From assembly GCA_036826375.1 (NCBI GenBank), contig DAISWL010000009.1, forward strand, positions 1 to 36,580: a stretch of 36,580 nt of DNA, written 5' to 3'. This DNA comes from DAISWL01 sp036826375. Lineage in GTDB: Bacteria; Patescibacteriota; Saccharimonadia; Saccharimonadales; HK-STAS-PATE-42. The notes beneath the pieces were generated by a model. It was not told where the DNA came from and did no database searches. It saw only the letters and a list, made by a program, of their open reading frames with translations. The position numbers were made by a program, and so were the translations under genes. This document shows positions 15,770-23,484 of this stretch, piece by piece. Numbering within the stretch: the stretch's first letter is position 1; each line of letters starts with the position of its first letter.

Positions 15770-17206
15770 CTACATACTAACAGCCATATTGAGGATTTCA
15801 TCGCTACTTAAATCTGATGTATCCCCATTTAAGCTGTAAACCTGACCCTTGTTTACCCAGGATGCCCCCCCCTTATCATAGAGATAGATCGTCAAACCAT
15901 CTTTGACGTAAGTTGAATAGCCATTGCCTGTTCTAGCTACTACGTTATCCTTAAGAGCTTCGGAATCAAAAGAGCTTTTCTCTTGAGTTAAACTTAACTT
16001 ATTACCACTATTATTTTTTAGTTCAATTTTTACGTATCCGGGGCCGTAACTAGCTCTAGAACTCAAGGAATATCCGGCTGGCTTGTAGGCAGGGATTGCA
16101 GCGGTAGAAGACATGCCAGCCTGAATTGCAGCAACTCTAAAGCTTATTGAAGGTATATTCAAAAAGAAGATGTAGCCACCAAACAGCAAAATAAATGCAG
16201 CTAAACTTAGATTTCTAATACCTCTAATTTTATACTTTTTCTTCAAACTCTTTTGTTTATCATGATCGTGATAGTGATCCATAGGTACCTCTCTAAGTGC
16301 ATTTTTAATTAGTTGTTCTTTAAGGTTGTGGCTTCTTGCACTGTCTCTGGATTGGGGTGGTTTAATTGAAGATCGAGTCAGAGCATGAGACTCCTCGGGC
16401 CTGTGCTTTGTGCTAGCGGCTAGGCTCTTTTCGATAAGGTGCGGAGCGTTGAATTTATTGTTATTAAGCTTAGGCTTTGGGGTGGTATGTTGGAGCGATA
16501 TAGAAGAAGGCCTAATGATATGACTAGGGTGATTAAGCTCTGAGTGTTTCTTGACCCTGGCAGATTTAACTAATATTACGCTAGAAGAATCTTCTATTTT
16601 ATTGGTCCGAGAGTTTTTATTGTTAAACTTATGAACTAATTTACTTTTTTTAGCTTGGCTCAATTTTAACTTATAATCCAACGGACGTCTCTTCGATTCA
16701 GCCGACTTGTTAGCAATCAATAATTTACGAGATTTAGAGTTATTTTTATTGATGGTCTCAGTCGGTGGTTTTGATGATGAGTTTATAAATTGTTCAGAAG
16801 AACTTAGCTTAGCCGCCTTCAACTTAATCTTGCCCTTTAAAATGGAAGGTATACTGGGCAATAGTCTTTCGATAGAGTCTTTAGGTATATTATTAGCTTC
16901 GGAGGATAATTTTGTATTGTGGCTATTCTTTGAATTAAGACTATCGGATGGTTCCCCTGATACATGCTTATTCTTAACGGATAGAGAGATCCTACGATTA
17001 AGTAACACTGACTTTTTAGGACCTTGGGATATTTTGTTTATTCCCCTAAATGATCTGGTAGCTTGGTTTATATTACTAACGAATTTGGGGCGTGAGAATG
17101 AAGTTGCCTTAGGTTTAACTGTTGCTTGATTTGATAGACGCTGCCGTTCTACGGCCCTTAAAGTCTGCTCTATTTCCAATAAATCTTCTTCTAAACTAGT
17201 ACTCAT
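15770..17206 (-). CDS. Bitopic membrane protein with basic disordered N-terminus and DUF4367-like outer domain
   Basis: The 478-residue product has a Lys/Ser/Asn-rich, low-complexity region (residues 1-330) with no recognisable fold. One transmembrane segment (about 335-355) follows a HYHDHDKQKSLKKKYK basic patch. The ~120-residue C-terminal domain resembles DUF4367 (YVKIELKNNSGNKLSL, then TIYLYDKGG, WVNKGQVYSLNGD, SSDEILNMAVSM). That domain often occurs as the outer part of anti-sigma-like and sporulation proteins. Topology suggests cytoplasmic N-terminus and exposed C-terminus. GGAGGG lies upstream of the ATG. It is divergent from the PEGA gene. Role unknown. Confidence 0.7.
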   Translation of the reverse strand: MSTSLEEDLLEIEQTLRAVERQRLSNQATVKPKATSFSRPKFVSNINQATRSFRGINKISQGPKKSVLLNRRISLSVKNKHVSGEPSDSLNSKNSHNTKLSSEANNIPKDSIERLLPSIPSILKGKIKLKAAKLSSSEQFINSSSKPPTETINKNNSKSRKLLIANKSAESKRRPLDYKLKLSQAKKSKLVHKFNNKNSRTNKIEDSSSVILVKSARVKKHSELNHPSHIIRPSSISLQHTTPKPKLNNNKFNAPHLIEKSLAASTKHRPEESHALTRSSIKPPQSRDSARSHNLKEQLIKNALREVPMDHYHDHDKQKSLKKKYKIRGIRNLSLAAFILLFGGYIFFLNIPSISFRVAAIQAGMSSTAAIPAYKPAGYSLSSRASYGPGYVKIELKNNSGNKLSLTQEKSSFDSEALKDNVVARTGNGYSTYVKDGLTIYLYDKGGASWVNKGQVYSLNGDTSDLSSDEILNMAVSM

Positions 17207-17277
17207 TTACCCTCCAATGGTTATATAAATAATAACTTGCTTATGTATCCATTTGCAAATTAAATCGTTGTTTGATT

Positions 17278-17312
17278 TATAACACTTTTACTTAATACCA
17301 ACGTGTTATAAT
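17278..17312. promoter_or_regulatory. Inverted repeat containing divergent -10 boxes
   Basis: TATAACAC (17278-17285) is the exact complement of GTGTTATA (17303-17310), with a 17-base spacer. The right arm forms an extended -10 for the plus-strand gene (TGTTATAAT, hexamer 17307-17312; ATG at 17325). The left arm reads TGTTATAAA on the minus strand toward the gene starting at 17206. It could be two mirrored promoters or an operator shared by both genes. Confidence 0.55.
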
Positions 17313-17324
17313 CTATTTGATATC

Positions 17325-18800
17325 ATGTATTTCTTATCTGAAAAGCCTAAGTATATCTTGTTGGAAAAAGTGCTGGCCTGGTCTGGCTATTTGTTGTTTA
17401 TACTAACTACAGGTGTAATCGGAACCTTAATAATATTACATTATAGTGGTTATTCTTTCAGTAAATCTGGGGTGATTACTAGAACTGGATTCGTCACTGT
17501 TACATCTAGCCCTGTCAAAGCTAACGTGTTTTTAGATGGTAAACAATTAAAGGGCCAAACATACATGCGCCTAGATATCCCAGTTGGAGCTCACGATTTT
17601 GTAGTTAGAGCTAATGGATATCAAGAATGGACCCGCAATTTAACTATTGAGCCTTCTGGGGTGTATTGGTTGGATTATATTCTTCTATATCCCAAGAACC
17701 TTACGCCCTATGCCCTGCAAAATCTACCTAATTACCAGCAAGTCAGGCCCTTGAGAGGACAAGATAGTCTTATGGGGTATAATTGGGATTCAACCAGCTT
17801 AGATATATCTCTTATTGATCTTAAGAACAGAAGTAATAATAATATAACTCCTAATCATTTTAGTGAGGCAGACTTATCCTTAGGTTTTGGTGATAAGATT
17901 ACATCTCTAGAATTAATGAAAATTGACCGCACCGAGAAATCAATGTTATTCAAAATAAATACCGAATCTGGCAGCAACCTATTATTCTACGACACTGAAA
18001 AACCAAACAAAATTTTGAATATTTCAAAAAAATACTCTATTAACCCCGATAAAGTTGACTTTACCTACGACGATTATCATCAGATTCATTATATTGACAC
18101 TGAAAACAACTTAAGGATACTTAATCTCGAGACAGATTCTATTTCTAAACCCTTAATTTCAGTAGCAAGTGTTTCAGATTTTATAGTAAAGAACCAAGAC
18201 AAAGTTTATTACATTAATAACCAAAATGATCTGTTCATTAAAAAATATTCCACAGATGAATCCGAATTAATTTCTAGACTGGCGACTAATGATAGCCCTC
18301 ATAAAATAAACTTGGTGTCTTACAACTCAACAGATTATTTAATAGATCATGCTAGCTCTGTAACTAACCCGAATAATTCTACACTGAACATATGGGCTAT
18401 TGATGGGAATAAGATATCTAATAAATTTTCAACTGAGCTAGACGGATTAATTAATCATGTCGTCGCCTCAAAGGATGCAAACTCTATTTTCGCTATCACC
18501 AACAATGGAGATCTAGCCAGCTTCGTATTTAAGGATAACGTTTCAGGGCAATTTAAAATAAAAGATTTTAAATCAGATGTGGATTGGGCCAGCAGCTTCC
18601 AGATATCTTACTTAGCAGCAGATGGCTTTCATTTGGTTGATTTTACTGGGGATAATGATAAACTCATCACCCCCGGATCAGATCAAAGCTCCTACATTGT
18701 CAGTAAAGACTTGAAGAACATATATTATACGGAGAAGTCAAAGGATATAAACGGATTAGACAATCTAGAGATCAACTCTATCGATATGTTAATTAAATAA
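17325..18800 (+). CDS. PEGA-domain membrane protein with predicted beta-propeller
   Basis: The 491-residue product has a cytoplasmic N-terminus, one transmembrane helix (about residues 17-40) and a PEGA domain (about 57-125: VTVTSSPVKANVFLDGKQL, then IPVGAHDFVVRANGYQEW). A long extracytoplasmic region follows with repeating short beta-strands (YDDYHQIHYIDTENNLRIL, VYYINNQNDLFIKKY), suggesting a WD40/Kelch-like propeller. PEGA domains occur in surface-layer and envelope proteins. The ATG is 12 bases after an extended -10. No copy of the iterated motif occurs in this gene. Confidence 0.8.
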   Translation: MYFLSEKPKYILLEKVLAWSGYLLFILTTGVIGTLIILHYSGYSFSKSGVITRTGFVTVTSSPVKANVFLDGKQLKGQTYMRLDIPVGAHDFVVRANGYQEWTRNLTIEPSGVYWLDYILLYPKNLTPYALQNLPNYQQVRPLRGQDSLMGYNWDSTSLDISLIDLKNRSNNNITPNHFSEADLSLGFGDKITSLELMKIDRTEKSMLFKINTESGSNLLFYDTEKPNKILNISKKYSINPDKVDFTYDDYHQIHYIDTENNLRILNLETDSISKPLISVASVSDFIVKNQDKVYYINNQNDLFIKKYSTDESELISRLATNDSPHKINLVSYNSTDYLIDHASSVTNPNNSTLNIWAIDGNKISNKFSTELDGLINHVVASKDANSIFAITNNGDLASFVFKDNVSGQFKIKDFKSDVDWASSFQISYLAADGFHLVDFTGDNDKLITPGSDQSSYIVSKDLKNIYYTEKSKDINGLDNLEINSIDMLIK

Positions 18801-18835
18801 TAATAATTAAATAAATGGGGCTGCTCCTTATTATT
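18799..18835 (+). terminator. Possible terminator hairpin after the PEGA gene
   Basis: An AATAATAA-type arm overlapping the stop codon (18799-18806) pairs with TTATTATT (18828-18835), and GGGG (18817-18820) can pair with CTCC inside. There is no T-run after it, so termination is uncertain. Confidence 0.35.
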
Positions 18836-18854
18836 CCTGATAGAAGAGTGGTCA

Positions 18855-18964
18855 ATCTGGTCATCCTCCTAAAGAGATAGTCTTCTGGCCAGATAGTCTA
18901 TAGCGGTGGGGTTAGGGGAAACCGGAAAAAATCCAAAGGCCGAACAATGAGATACGCCCCTAAC
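18855..18964. other. Structured sequence between convergent genes
   Basis: Two strong foldable units lie here: ATCTGG (18855-18860) with CCAGAT (18889-18894), and GTTAGGGG (18911-18918) with CCCCTAAC (18957-18964), the latter enclosing an A-rich, conserved-looking loop. A 9-bp direct repeat AGATAGTCT occurs at 18875 and 18891. It is more elaborate than a simple bidirectional terminator and may be a small RNA, but no family is recognised and no clear promoter was found. Confidence 0.35.
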
Positions 18965-18984
18965 TAAAGGTAATTTTAAATTGG

Positions 18985-20568
18985 CTATCCGCCGAACAAC
19001 CCAGTAAAACGATCCCACACGCTAGGTGCAGTACCTGGGAGGGTAGTAGTTTTCTGGTTACCGCTACCATCTAAATTTGATGATTCATCATAATCGGTTT
19101 TTTCCTTATTTAGATCTGGATTTGGAGATATTTGTTTAGCTCTTATAAATAAGCGGCTCCTATTAGTACCCGGAGGAGAACAAGTCATTAAAGTTAACAC
19201 TGGCTCGGTGGTTTGGTCATCTATATACTTGAATTCTTGAGGAGATACAACTTCCGTTGCAGTAACCTTATAAGAATATCGCACCCCTTTATAGTTGAGT
19301 ATCACTATATCATCAACAGATAATCTATTAAGATTAACAAATATATAGTTATACTTACCCGGGTTAAATACATTGTTAGATGAATGCCCAATTAAAACTA
19401 CATTGCCTTTTTGACCCGGTGAGACATTTCCGGGAAAATTATACCTAACTACACCATTTTCGAGAGCAGGCTGGACATCAGAATCATACAGCCCCTCAAT
19501 GTCATACTGAACGGGAGCCTGAACCCCAATTTTAGGTATAGTTATGGTGGGATCTTCAGAAATCTGAGTGTCGGTATTAGGAGCTACTATGCTGGGTATA
19601 CTAGCCGTATCGCCCGGCTTTATATACTGACGAGCGGCTCCAACTATAATAGGGTTATATTGAAAGAATATTAAGAATAGCAGGACACCAGCGGCTACAA
19701 CCGATGGCCAAAAGTGATCGTGAGACTTAACTTTTTTAGCCCTAAGCTTAACCCCAGCTATAATCTCTTGTTTTATTCTGGTGATCTCATCGATTTCCTC
19801 ATCACTAGCGGTGCCATTTTTTGCCTTTTCCTCTAGCAGCTTCATCTGCGAACGCAATCTCTGATGATGCTCGGCTAGCTGATGATGATAATTTTGGTAG
19901 TAGCTTTGATAGTAACGGCCGAAGTAGGTTTTATAATAATTCTGCCATGCCTGGTGATACTTTCTAGCATCAAAACTATTAATGCCAACTTGCCTGCTCC
20001 CGTAATTAGTGTTCCTTATTGTTTCGGTACTAGAATCTGAACCGACATTAACGTCTCCCTCACTAACTCGCAAGAGGCTTGATCCGACTGAATCCTGCCT
20101 GCTTATAGTATCCACATTGGTGGGAATCTCAATATGAGCATAACCACCAGAATTATGAGTTTTAATATTATTATCAGATTTAGCTAAGCGTTTTACTGTC
20201 TTATAATCTGATTGCGATAAATCGACGACGGAAGAAGTTATTGGGTTGGTTGTGGTTTCACCAGAGTTAGAAAAACCCAGAGATTCATCTCTATCGCGTC
20301 TTCGATAATTAAACTCTGAGAATTGAGACGATTTACGTAGAGATGGCGTAGCATTTTCGTAGTTGTGAGCCTCGGAGTAGACACTTTCTAGGCGTTTTCT
20401 GGCATAATCCTCTGCCGATTGTTGCTGAGATATCCTGGCCCTAATTTGACGGCTTAAAAGCTGGTCATGTTGACTTTCGCCGTTATCTGTTGGATTGTAG
20501 GCACTAGAGAATACCCCTCCGTTAGAGTTGTTATTATCTTGGCCACCCTGTGTATTGTCGTCTTGCAT
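18985..20568 (-). CDS. Sortase with long cytoplasmic N-terminal region
   Basis: The 527-residue product has a sortase domain at its C-terminus: TITIPKIGVQAPVQYDI, the catalytic His in VLIGHSSNNVF, the Cys in LTLMTCSPPGTNRSRLFIRA and the Arg in the same segment. It joins cell-wall sorting signals (LPxTG-like) to the envelope. Before it lie a membrane helix (about residues 285-305) and ~280 cytoplasmic residues. These include a Tyr/His-rich stretch (KYHQAWQNYYKTYFGRYYQS, then YYQNYHHQLAEHH) and a coiled-coil segment. A further ~40 polar residues follow the catalytic domain. The T-C-x-P-x-G-T-x-x-x-R pattern is nearest to class C/E enzymes. No obvious substrate lies beside it. Confidence 0.9.
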   Translation of the reverse strand: MQDDNTQGGQDNNNSNGGVFSSAYNPTDNGESQHDQLLSRQIRARISQQQSAEDYARKRLESVYSEAHNYENATPSLRKSSQFSEFNYRRRDRDESLGFSNSGETTTNPITSSVVDLSQSDYKTVKRLAKSDNNIKTHNSGGYAHIEIPTNVDTISRQDSVGSSLLRVSEGDVNVGSDSSTETIRNTNYGSRQVGINSFDARKYHQAWQNYYKTYFGRYYQSYYQNYHHQLAEHHQRLRSQMKLLEEKAKNGTASDEEIDEITRIKQEIIAGVKLRAKKVKSHDHFWPSVVAAGVLLFLIFFQYNPIIVGAARQYIKPGDTASIPSIVAPNTDTQISEDPTITIPKIGVQAPVQYDIEGLYDSDVQPALENGVVRYNFPGNVSPGQKGNVVLIGHSSNNVFNPGKYNYIFVNLNRLSVDDIVILNYKGVRYSYKVTATEVVSPQEFKYIDDQTTEPVLTLMTCSPPGTNRSRLFIRAKQISPNPDLNKEKTDYDESSNLDGSGNQKTTTLPGTAPSVWDRFTGLFGG

Positions 20569-20615
20569 GGTTTTCTGATCTAGCCTGAACGCATACCGTA
20601 GTTACATTTAAACTA

Positions 20616-20724
20616 ATTAAGATGTGGTGCCGCGGGAGAGAATCGAACTCTCACATTGTATTATCAATACCAGATTTTGAGTCTGGCGCGTCTACCAATT
20701 CCGCCACCACGGCTACATCTTAAT
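20616..20724 (-). repeat. 10-bp inverted repeat enclosing tRNA-Leu
   Basis: ATTAAGATGT (20616-20625) is exactly complementary to ACATCTTAAT (20715-20724). The arms bracket the tRNA, so the precursor could form a stem that extends the acceptor, perhaps guiding processing. Confidence 0.6.
20625..20713 (-). tRNA. tRNA-Leu (CAA)
   Basis: On the minus strand the acceptor GCCGTGG pairs with CCGCGGC, the anticodon stem CCAGA/TCTGG closes loop CTCAAAA (anticodon CAA), a long class II variable arm follows, the T-loop is GTTCGATTC and CCA is encoded (20625-20627). A TATAAT (20729-20734 on this strand) lies about 15 bases upstream. Confidence 0.95.
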
Positions 20725-20745
20725 GTTAATTATAACATGAGCTAT

Positions 20746-21021
20746 TTAAAAAAATATCGGTAAAATATAATAACTGAGATAAAGAGCCCCAACCATCATA
20801 GTTGCCAAGAGGATCCAGCTGATTAATTTTAGTAATTTAATCCCCGGATCTATAATCTACCTTAAGCATCAAACGATAATTGCCATAATTTCGAAAAAGC
20901 AGAATATTACATCCCAAACGTTACTAAATTCATAAAAAATAGGAGTTATCGAGTTATTAGCGCACACAAAATACTGTCAGTAAAAGATAGTTGGTTCGAG
21001 GTAGAATTCGTATTTTGCCAT
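20746..21021 (-). pseudogene. Possible decayed small membrane-protein gene
   Basis: A TATAAT lies 11 bases before an ATG at 21021, the spacing of the leaderless genes here. The frame reads MAKYEFYLEPTIFY, then TGA, 35 sense codons ending FCFFEIMAIIV, TGA, three codons, TAG, then 36 codons. The last block contains a convincing transmembrane segment (KLLKLISWILLATMMVG, then ALYLSYYILPIFF) before a TAA at 20746. All blocks share one frame. Reading TGA as Trp would give natural-looking sequence, but TGA is the normal stop elsewhere here. A relic gene is the simplest view; chance open stretches in AT-rich DNA cannot be excluded. Confidence 0.33.
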
Positions 21022-21054
21022 GCCTATTTTCAATTATACGCCTAGCTTACTTTG

Positions 21055-21086
21055 TAAAGAAGAAAAACTAGCTCCTACCACCGAGC
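21055..21086 (-). terminator. Possible intrinsic terminator of the candidate RNA
   Basis: Minus-strand GCTC (21083-21086), an 8-base loop and GAGC (21071-21074), followed by TAGTTTTTCTTCTTT. The stem is short (4 bp) but the T-run is good. Confidence 0.4.
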
Positions 21087-21200
21087 AGAGACAGAAGGTT
21101 GGGATATCCTTCCGTAAGTCGAGTCAGCCTCGACAGAGTGTTAGGATATTGGGTATTTATTTCAAAAATAGAATCTAGAGTGAATCAAGCAGCAGAGCTT
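21060..21200 (-). ncRNA. Candidate structured small RNA
   Basis: On the minus strand a -10-like TATAAC (21207-21212) precedes about 140 bases with nested pairing: GTCGAG/CTCGAC (21118-21123 with 21129-21134) inside ATATCCT/AGGATAT (21104-21110 with 21143-21149). The ends AGCTC/GAGCT (21195-21199 with 21070-21074) can also pair. It finishes at a GCTC/GAGC hairpin (21071-21086) followed by TAGTTTTTCTT. There is no long reading frame. It does not contain the SRP RNA, tmRNA or RNase P signature sequences I looked for. Family unknown. Confidence 0.38.
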
Positions 21201-21273
21201 AACCTAGTTATATTGCCATAACGGGTTTAGAATGATTACGTCTAAGAGAAGAGCCACTCGTGATGCAGCCAAC

Positions 21274-21302
21274 TTGCAAAAGTGTTAACTTTAAGTTAAA
21301 AT
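21274..21302 (+). promoter_or_regulatory. rpmB promoter
   Basis: TTGCAA (21274-21279) and TAAAAT (21297-21302) are 17 bases apart. About 30 bases of leader follow, with GAAAGAGAG before the ATG. Confidence 0.6.
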
Positions 21303-21339
21303 AGACAGTAATTTATTAACACGAAAGAGAGAATTTAAA

Positions 21340-21567
21340 ATGGCAGTCTGTCAACTTACTGGTAAATCTAAACAATATGGTCACAATGTTAGTTTTTCAC
21401 AACGTAAAACTAGAAAAATTTTTAAGCCCAACTTGCAAAAAAAGACTTTCATTCTTGATGGCCAGAAGATCACTATGGTTTTAAGCACCCAAGCTATCAG
21501 AACCCTAAAGAAAAAGGGCATCATCACTAACCCTTATAAGAAACAATCTAAAGAATTGGTTTCTTAA
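21340..21567 (+). CDS. rpmB: 50S ribosomal protein L28
   Basis: The 75-residue product has the L28 pattern: an N-terminal CQLTGKSKQYGHNVSFSQRK, then TRKIFKPNLQKKTF, then a C-terminal basic LSTQAIRTLKKKGII. It lacks the zinc-binding cysteine set (only one Cys), so it is of the zinc-independent type. Unlike most first genes here it has a leader and a purine-rich ribosome binding site. Confidence 0.93.
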   Translation: MAVCQLTGKSKQYGHNVSFSQRKTRKIFKPNLQKKTFILDGQKITMVLSTQAIRTLKKKGIITNPYKKQSKELVS

Positions 21568-21594
21568 GTAATTTAATCAAAACTTAAATTCCAA

Positions 21595-22227
21595 TTGAAC
21601 TACTCAGGGCTAATCGACTCTTTGCTTAAAGAAAAACTGATATCCAATCAAGTATCAGTAATTGAGATTAGGGAAATTTTAACCGAGATATCCGAAGTGA
21701 TTACGTCGGGTTTACAGGGCGCTATTTGCGAGTTTGGGTGTTATGCGGGGACAACATCGCTATTAATTAGCAAATTTCTTGAAAAAAGTCAGACGAATAA
21801 AAAACTCTACGTATATGATAGTTTCGAAGGATTACCCGAAAAGGGGAGTAAAGATTCCTCATCGGTGGGTATAGAATTCAAACCCGGTGAACTTGAGTTT
21901 AGCAAAAAAGATTTCATCAATAACTACAAGAAAGCTAGGGTCAGATTACCTATAATCAATAAGGGCTGGTTCTCCGATTTGAGAGATGCTGACTTGCCGC
22001 CCAAGGTGGCCTTGGCATTTCTAGACGGAGATTATTACAGTTCAGTGCTAGATCCTCTAAACTTAATCAAAGATAAGTTGGAAGTTGGGTCTGTAGTAAT
22101 AGTGGATGACTACCTTAATCCAAAACTACCAGGGGCATCCAGAGCCCTAGATGAGTGGGTGAAGATCAACAAAATAAAACATAAGCTACGAATAGTGTCT
22201 GATATGGCAATATTAAAATTACAATAG
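21595..22227 (+). CDS. TylF/macrocin O-methyltransferase-like protein
   Basis: The 210-residue SAM-dependent methyltransferase fold has motif I-like GAICEFGCYAGTTSLLIS, then LYVYDSFEGLPE, LAFLDGDYYSSVLDPLNL and VVIVDDYLNPKLPGASRALD. The DGD/DDY acidic residues fit the metal-dependent TylF/MycF family, which methylates sugar hydroxyls in natural products. In other bacteria relatives modify surface glycans, a reasonable guess here. The TTG at 21595 is used as start because no ATG or GTG is better placed. It follows rpmB by 27 bases. Confidence 0.83.
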   Translation: MNYSGLIDSLLKEKLISNQVSVIEIREILTEISEVITSGLQGAICEFGCYAGTTSLLISKFLEKSQTNKKLYVYDSFEGLPEKGSKDSSSVGIEFKPGELEFSKKDFINNYKKARVRLPIINKGWFSDLRDADLPPKVALAFLDGDYYSSVLDPLNLIKDKLEVGSVVIVDDYLNPKLPGASRALDEWVKINKIKHKLRIVSDMAILKLQ

Positions 22228-22268
22228 TCATCGTGCTCAAGTTTAATAAGTTAGATAATTCTCTTATT

Positions 22269-22883
22269 TTAATCCAGTAAATTGATAGCCTGTCTGATTA
22301 CATCCGGTAATTTAAGCTGTTCTTCTTTATCGAATTTAGCCAAAACGAAATCAGCCGTAGCAACTATCTCGCGTTTTTCTTGACCGATGCCTATTCTTAT
22401 TCGTTTAAAGTTAGTCGAGCTTAGCTTAGATGCGCTATCCTTGATGCCATTATGAGATGATTTACCCTTGCCGCCAAGTTTAATCTTAACAATACCGAAG
22501 AGGAGATCTAGCTCGTCATGGAAGATGACTATATCAGATGGATCAATTTTATAGAACTTAGAGATTGAGCCTATCGAATCACCGCTAAGATTCATATAGG
22601 TATTAGGTTTTAACAGGATAATCTTTTTGCCGTTTATAAAACCTTCGCTAGTAAATCCGTGGAACCTTGGTTTTTCTTGCCAATCTGGTAAGTCTAATCT
22701 GATGCGCAACTCATCTACAGCCATAAACCCGACGTTGTGACGAGTTAAATTATAGCTTTTACCCATATTACCAAGCCCGACATAAAGCTTAACCGCCCCG
22801 CCAGTAACAGAAGATTCTGGAGGAGCTAAAATCCCAGTTTTTATTATATTTTCCCAGCGACTATCGCGTTGAATTATTCCCAT
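22269..22883 (-). CDS. pth: Peptidyl-tRNA hydrolase
   Basis: The 204-residue product has the Pth core from about residue 31: VKLYVGLGNMGKSYNLTRHNVGF (catalytic His ~49), LLKPNTYMNLSG, VIFHDELDL (Asp) and GKGKSSHNGIKD. It releases peptides from prematurely dissociated peptidyl-tRNA. Oddities: an N-terminal extension of about 30 residues, and GNMG where the family has GNPG. A TATAAT lies 8 bases before the ATG (22892-22897 on this strand), so translation is probably leaderless; the extension would then be real. Confidence 0.94.
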   Translation of the reverse strand: MGIIQRDSRWENIIKTGILAPPESSVTGGAVKLYVGLGNMGKSYNLTRHNVGFMAVDELRIRLDLPDWQEKPRFHGFTSEGFINGKKIILLKPNTYMNLSGDSIGSISKFYKIDPSDIVIFHDELDLLFGIVKIKLGGKGKSSHNGIKDSASKLSSTNFKRIRIGIGQEKREIVATADFVLAKFDKEEQLKLPDVIRQAINLLD

Positions 22884-22941
22884 ATATTTATATTATACCA
22901 ATAAAACCGTTAGTATGTAGTTATCGGGGCGAAAACTATCT

Positions 22942-23424
22942 TTATCTTTCATCCAAAACTTTGTTTGCCATGGCATCAGCTAGTTTATTGAACTCACGCA
23001 TAACATGAGAAAATTCTACGCTTTTAAACAGGTTTCTGTAATCGCTAATAGCTTTGTTTACTGGCCATAAATCTTTATTTTTGATTTTCCATAAGCCATT
23101 CATCTGGTTAACAACCAGCAAACTATCTAACCTAAACTTAATGTTCCTGACATCTAACTCATAAGCTACCTGAAGCGCCAATAAAACTGCTCTGTATTCT
23201 GCCTGGTTATTGGTTGTAATGCCTAAAAACTCACCACCTTCTACCACAACCTGATTATTAGTAGGATTAATGAAAACGAAACCCGAAGAACTCAGCCCTG
23301 GGTTCCCTCTACTAGCTCCATCGCAATGGATAATAACAGTTTCCGGAACTGATTCAGCCAGAACTGTGTACAGATGTTCCACATTCTCGTGAGGCAGGTT
23401 TTGTTTAAACAGATCTTCTTGCAT
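22942..23424 (-). CDS. RNase H family protein (RNase HI-like)
   Basis: The 160-residue product has the RNase HI fold from about residue 29: VIIHCDGASRGNPG (Asp35), TTNNQAEYRAVLLAL (Glu), KFRLDSLLVVNQMNG (Asp) and MREFNKLADAMANK (Asp). All four acidic catalytic residues are present. This short archaeal/RnhA-like type cleaves RNA in RNA-DNA hybrids. An extra ~28 residues at the N-terminus have no recognised function. TATAAT lies 9 bases before the ATG (leaderless). Confidence 0.92.
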   Translation of the reverse strand: MQEDLFKQNLPHENVEHLYTVLAESVPETVIIHCDGASRGNPGLSSSGFVFINPTNNQVVVEGGEFLGITTNNQAEYRAVLLALQVAYELDVRNIKFRLDSLLVVNQMNGLWKIKNKDLWPVNKAISDYRNLFKSVEFSHVMREFNKLADAMANKVLDER

Positions 23425-23484
23425 TAACTCTGATTATAACCTAAATCTATAATTTTATGTTAATTTACGATGAAGATGTGAGTA

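Noticed and set aside
20746..21021. TGA recoded as Trp or Gly
   Set aside because: TGA is used as an ordinary stop here (e.g. xth at 14268-14270), and the frame also contains a TAG.
20760..21290. SRP RNA, tmRNA or RNase P RNA in the long intergenic region
   Set aside because: The SRP apical loop, the tmRNA acceptor/T-arm ends and the RNase P GAGGAAAGTCC core were looked for on both strands and not found.
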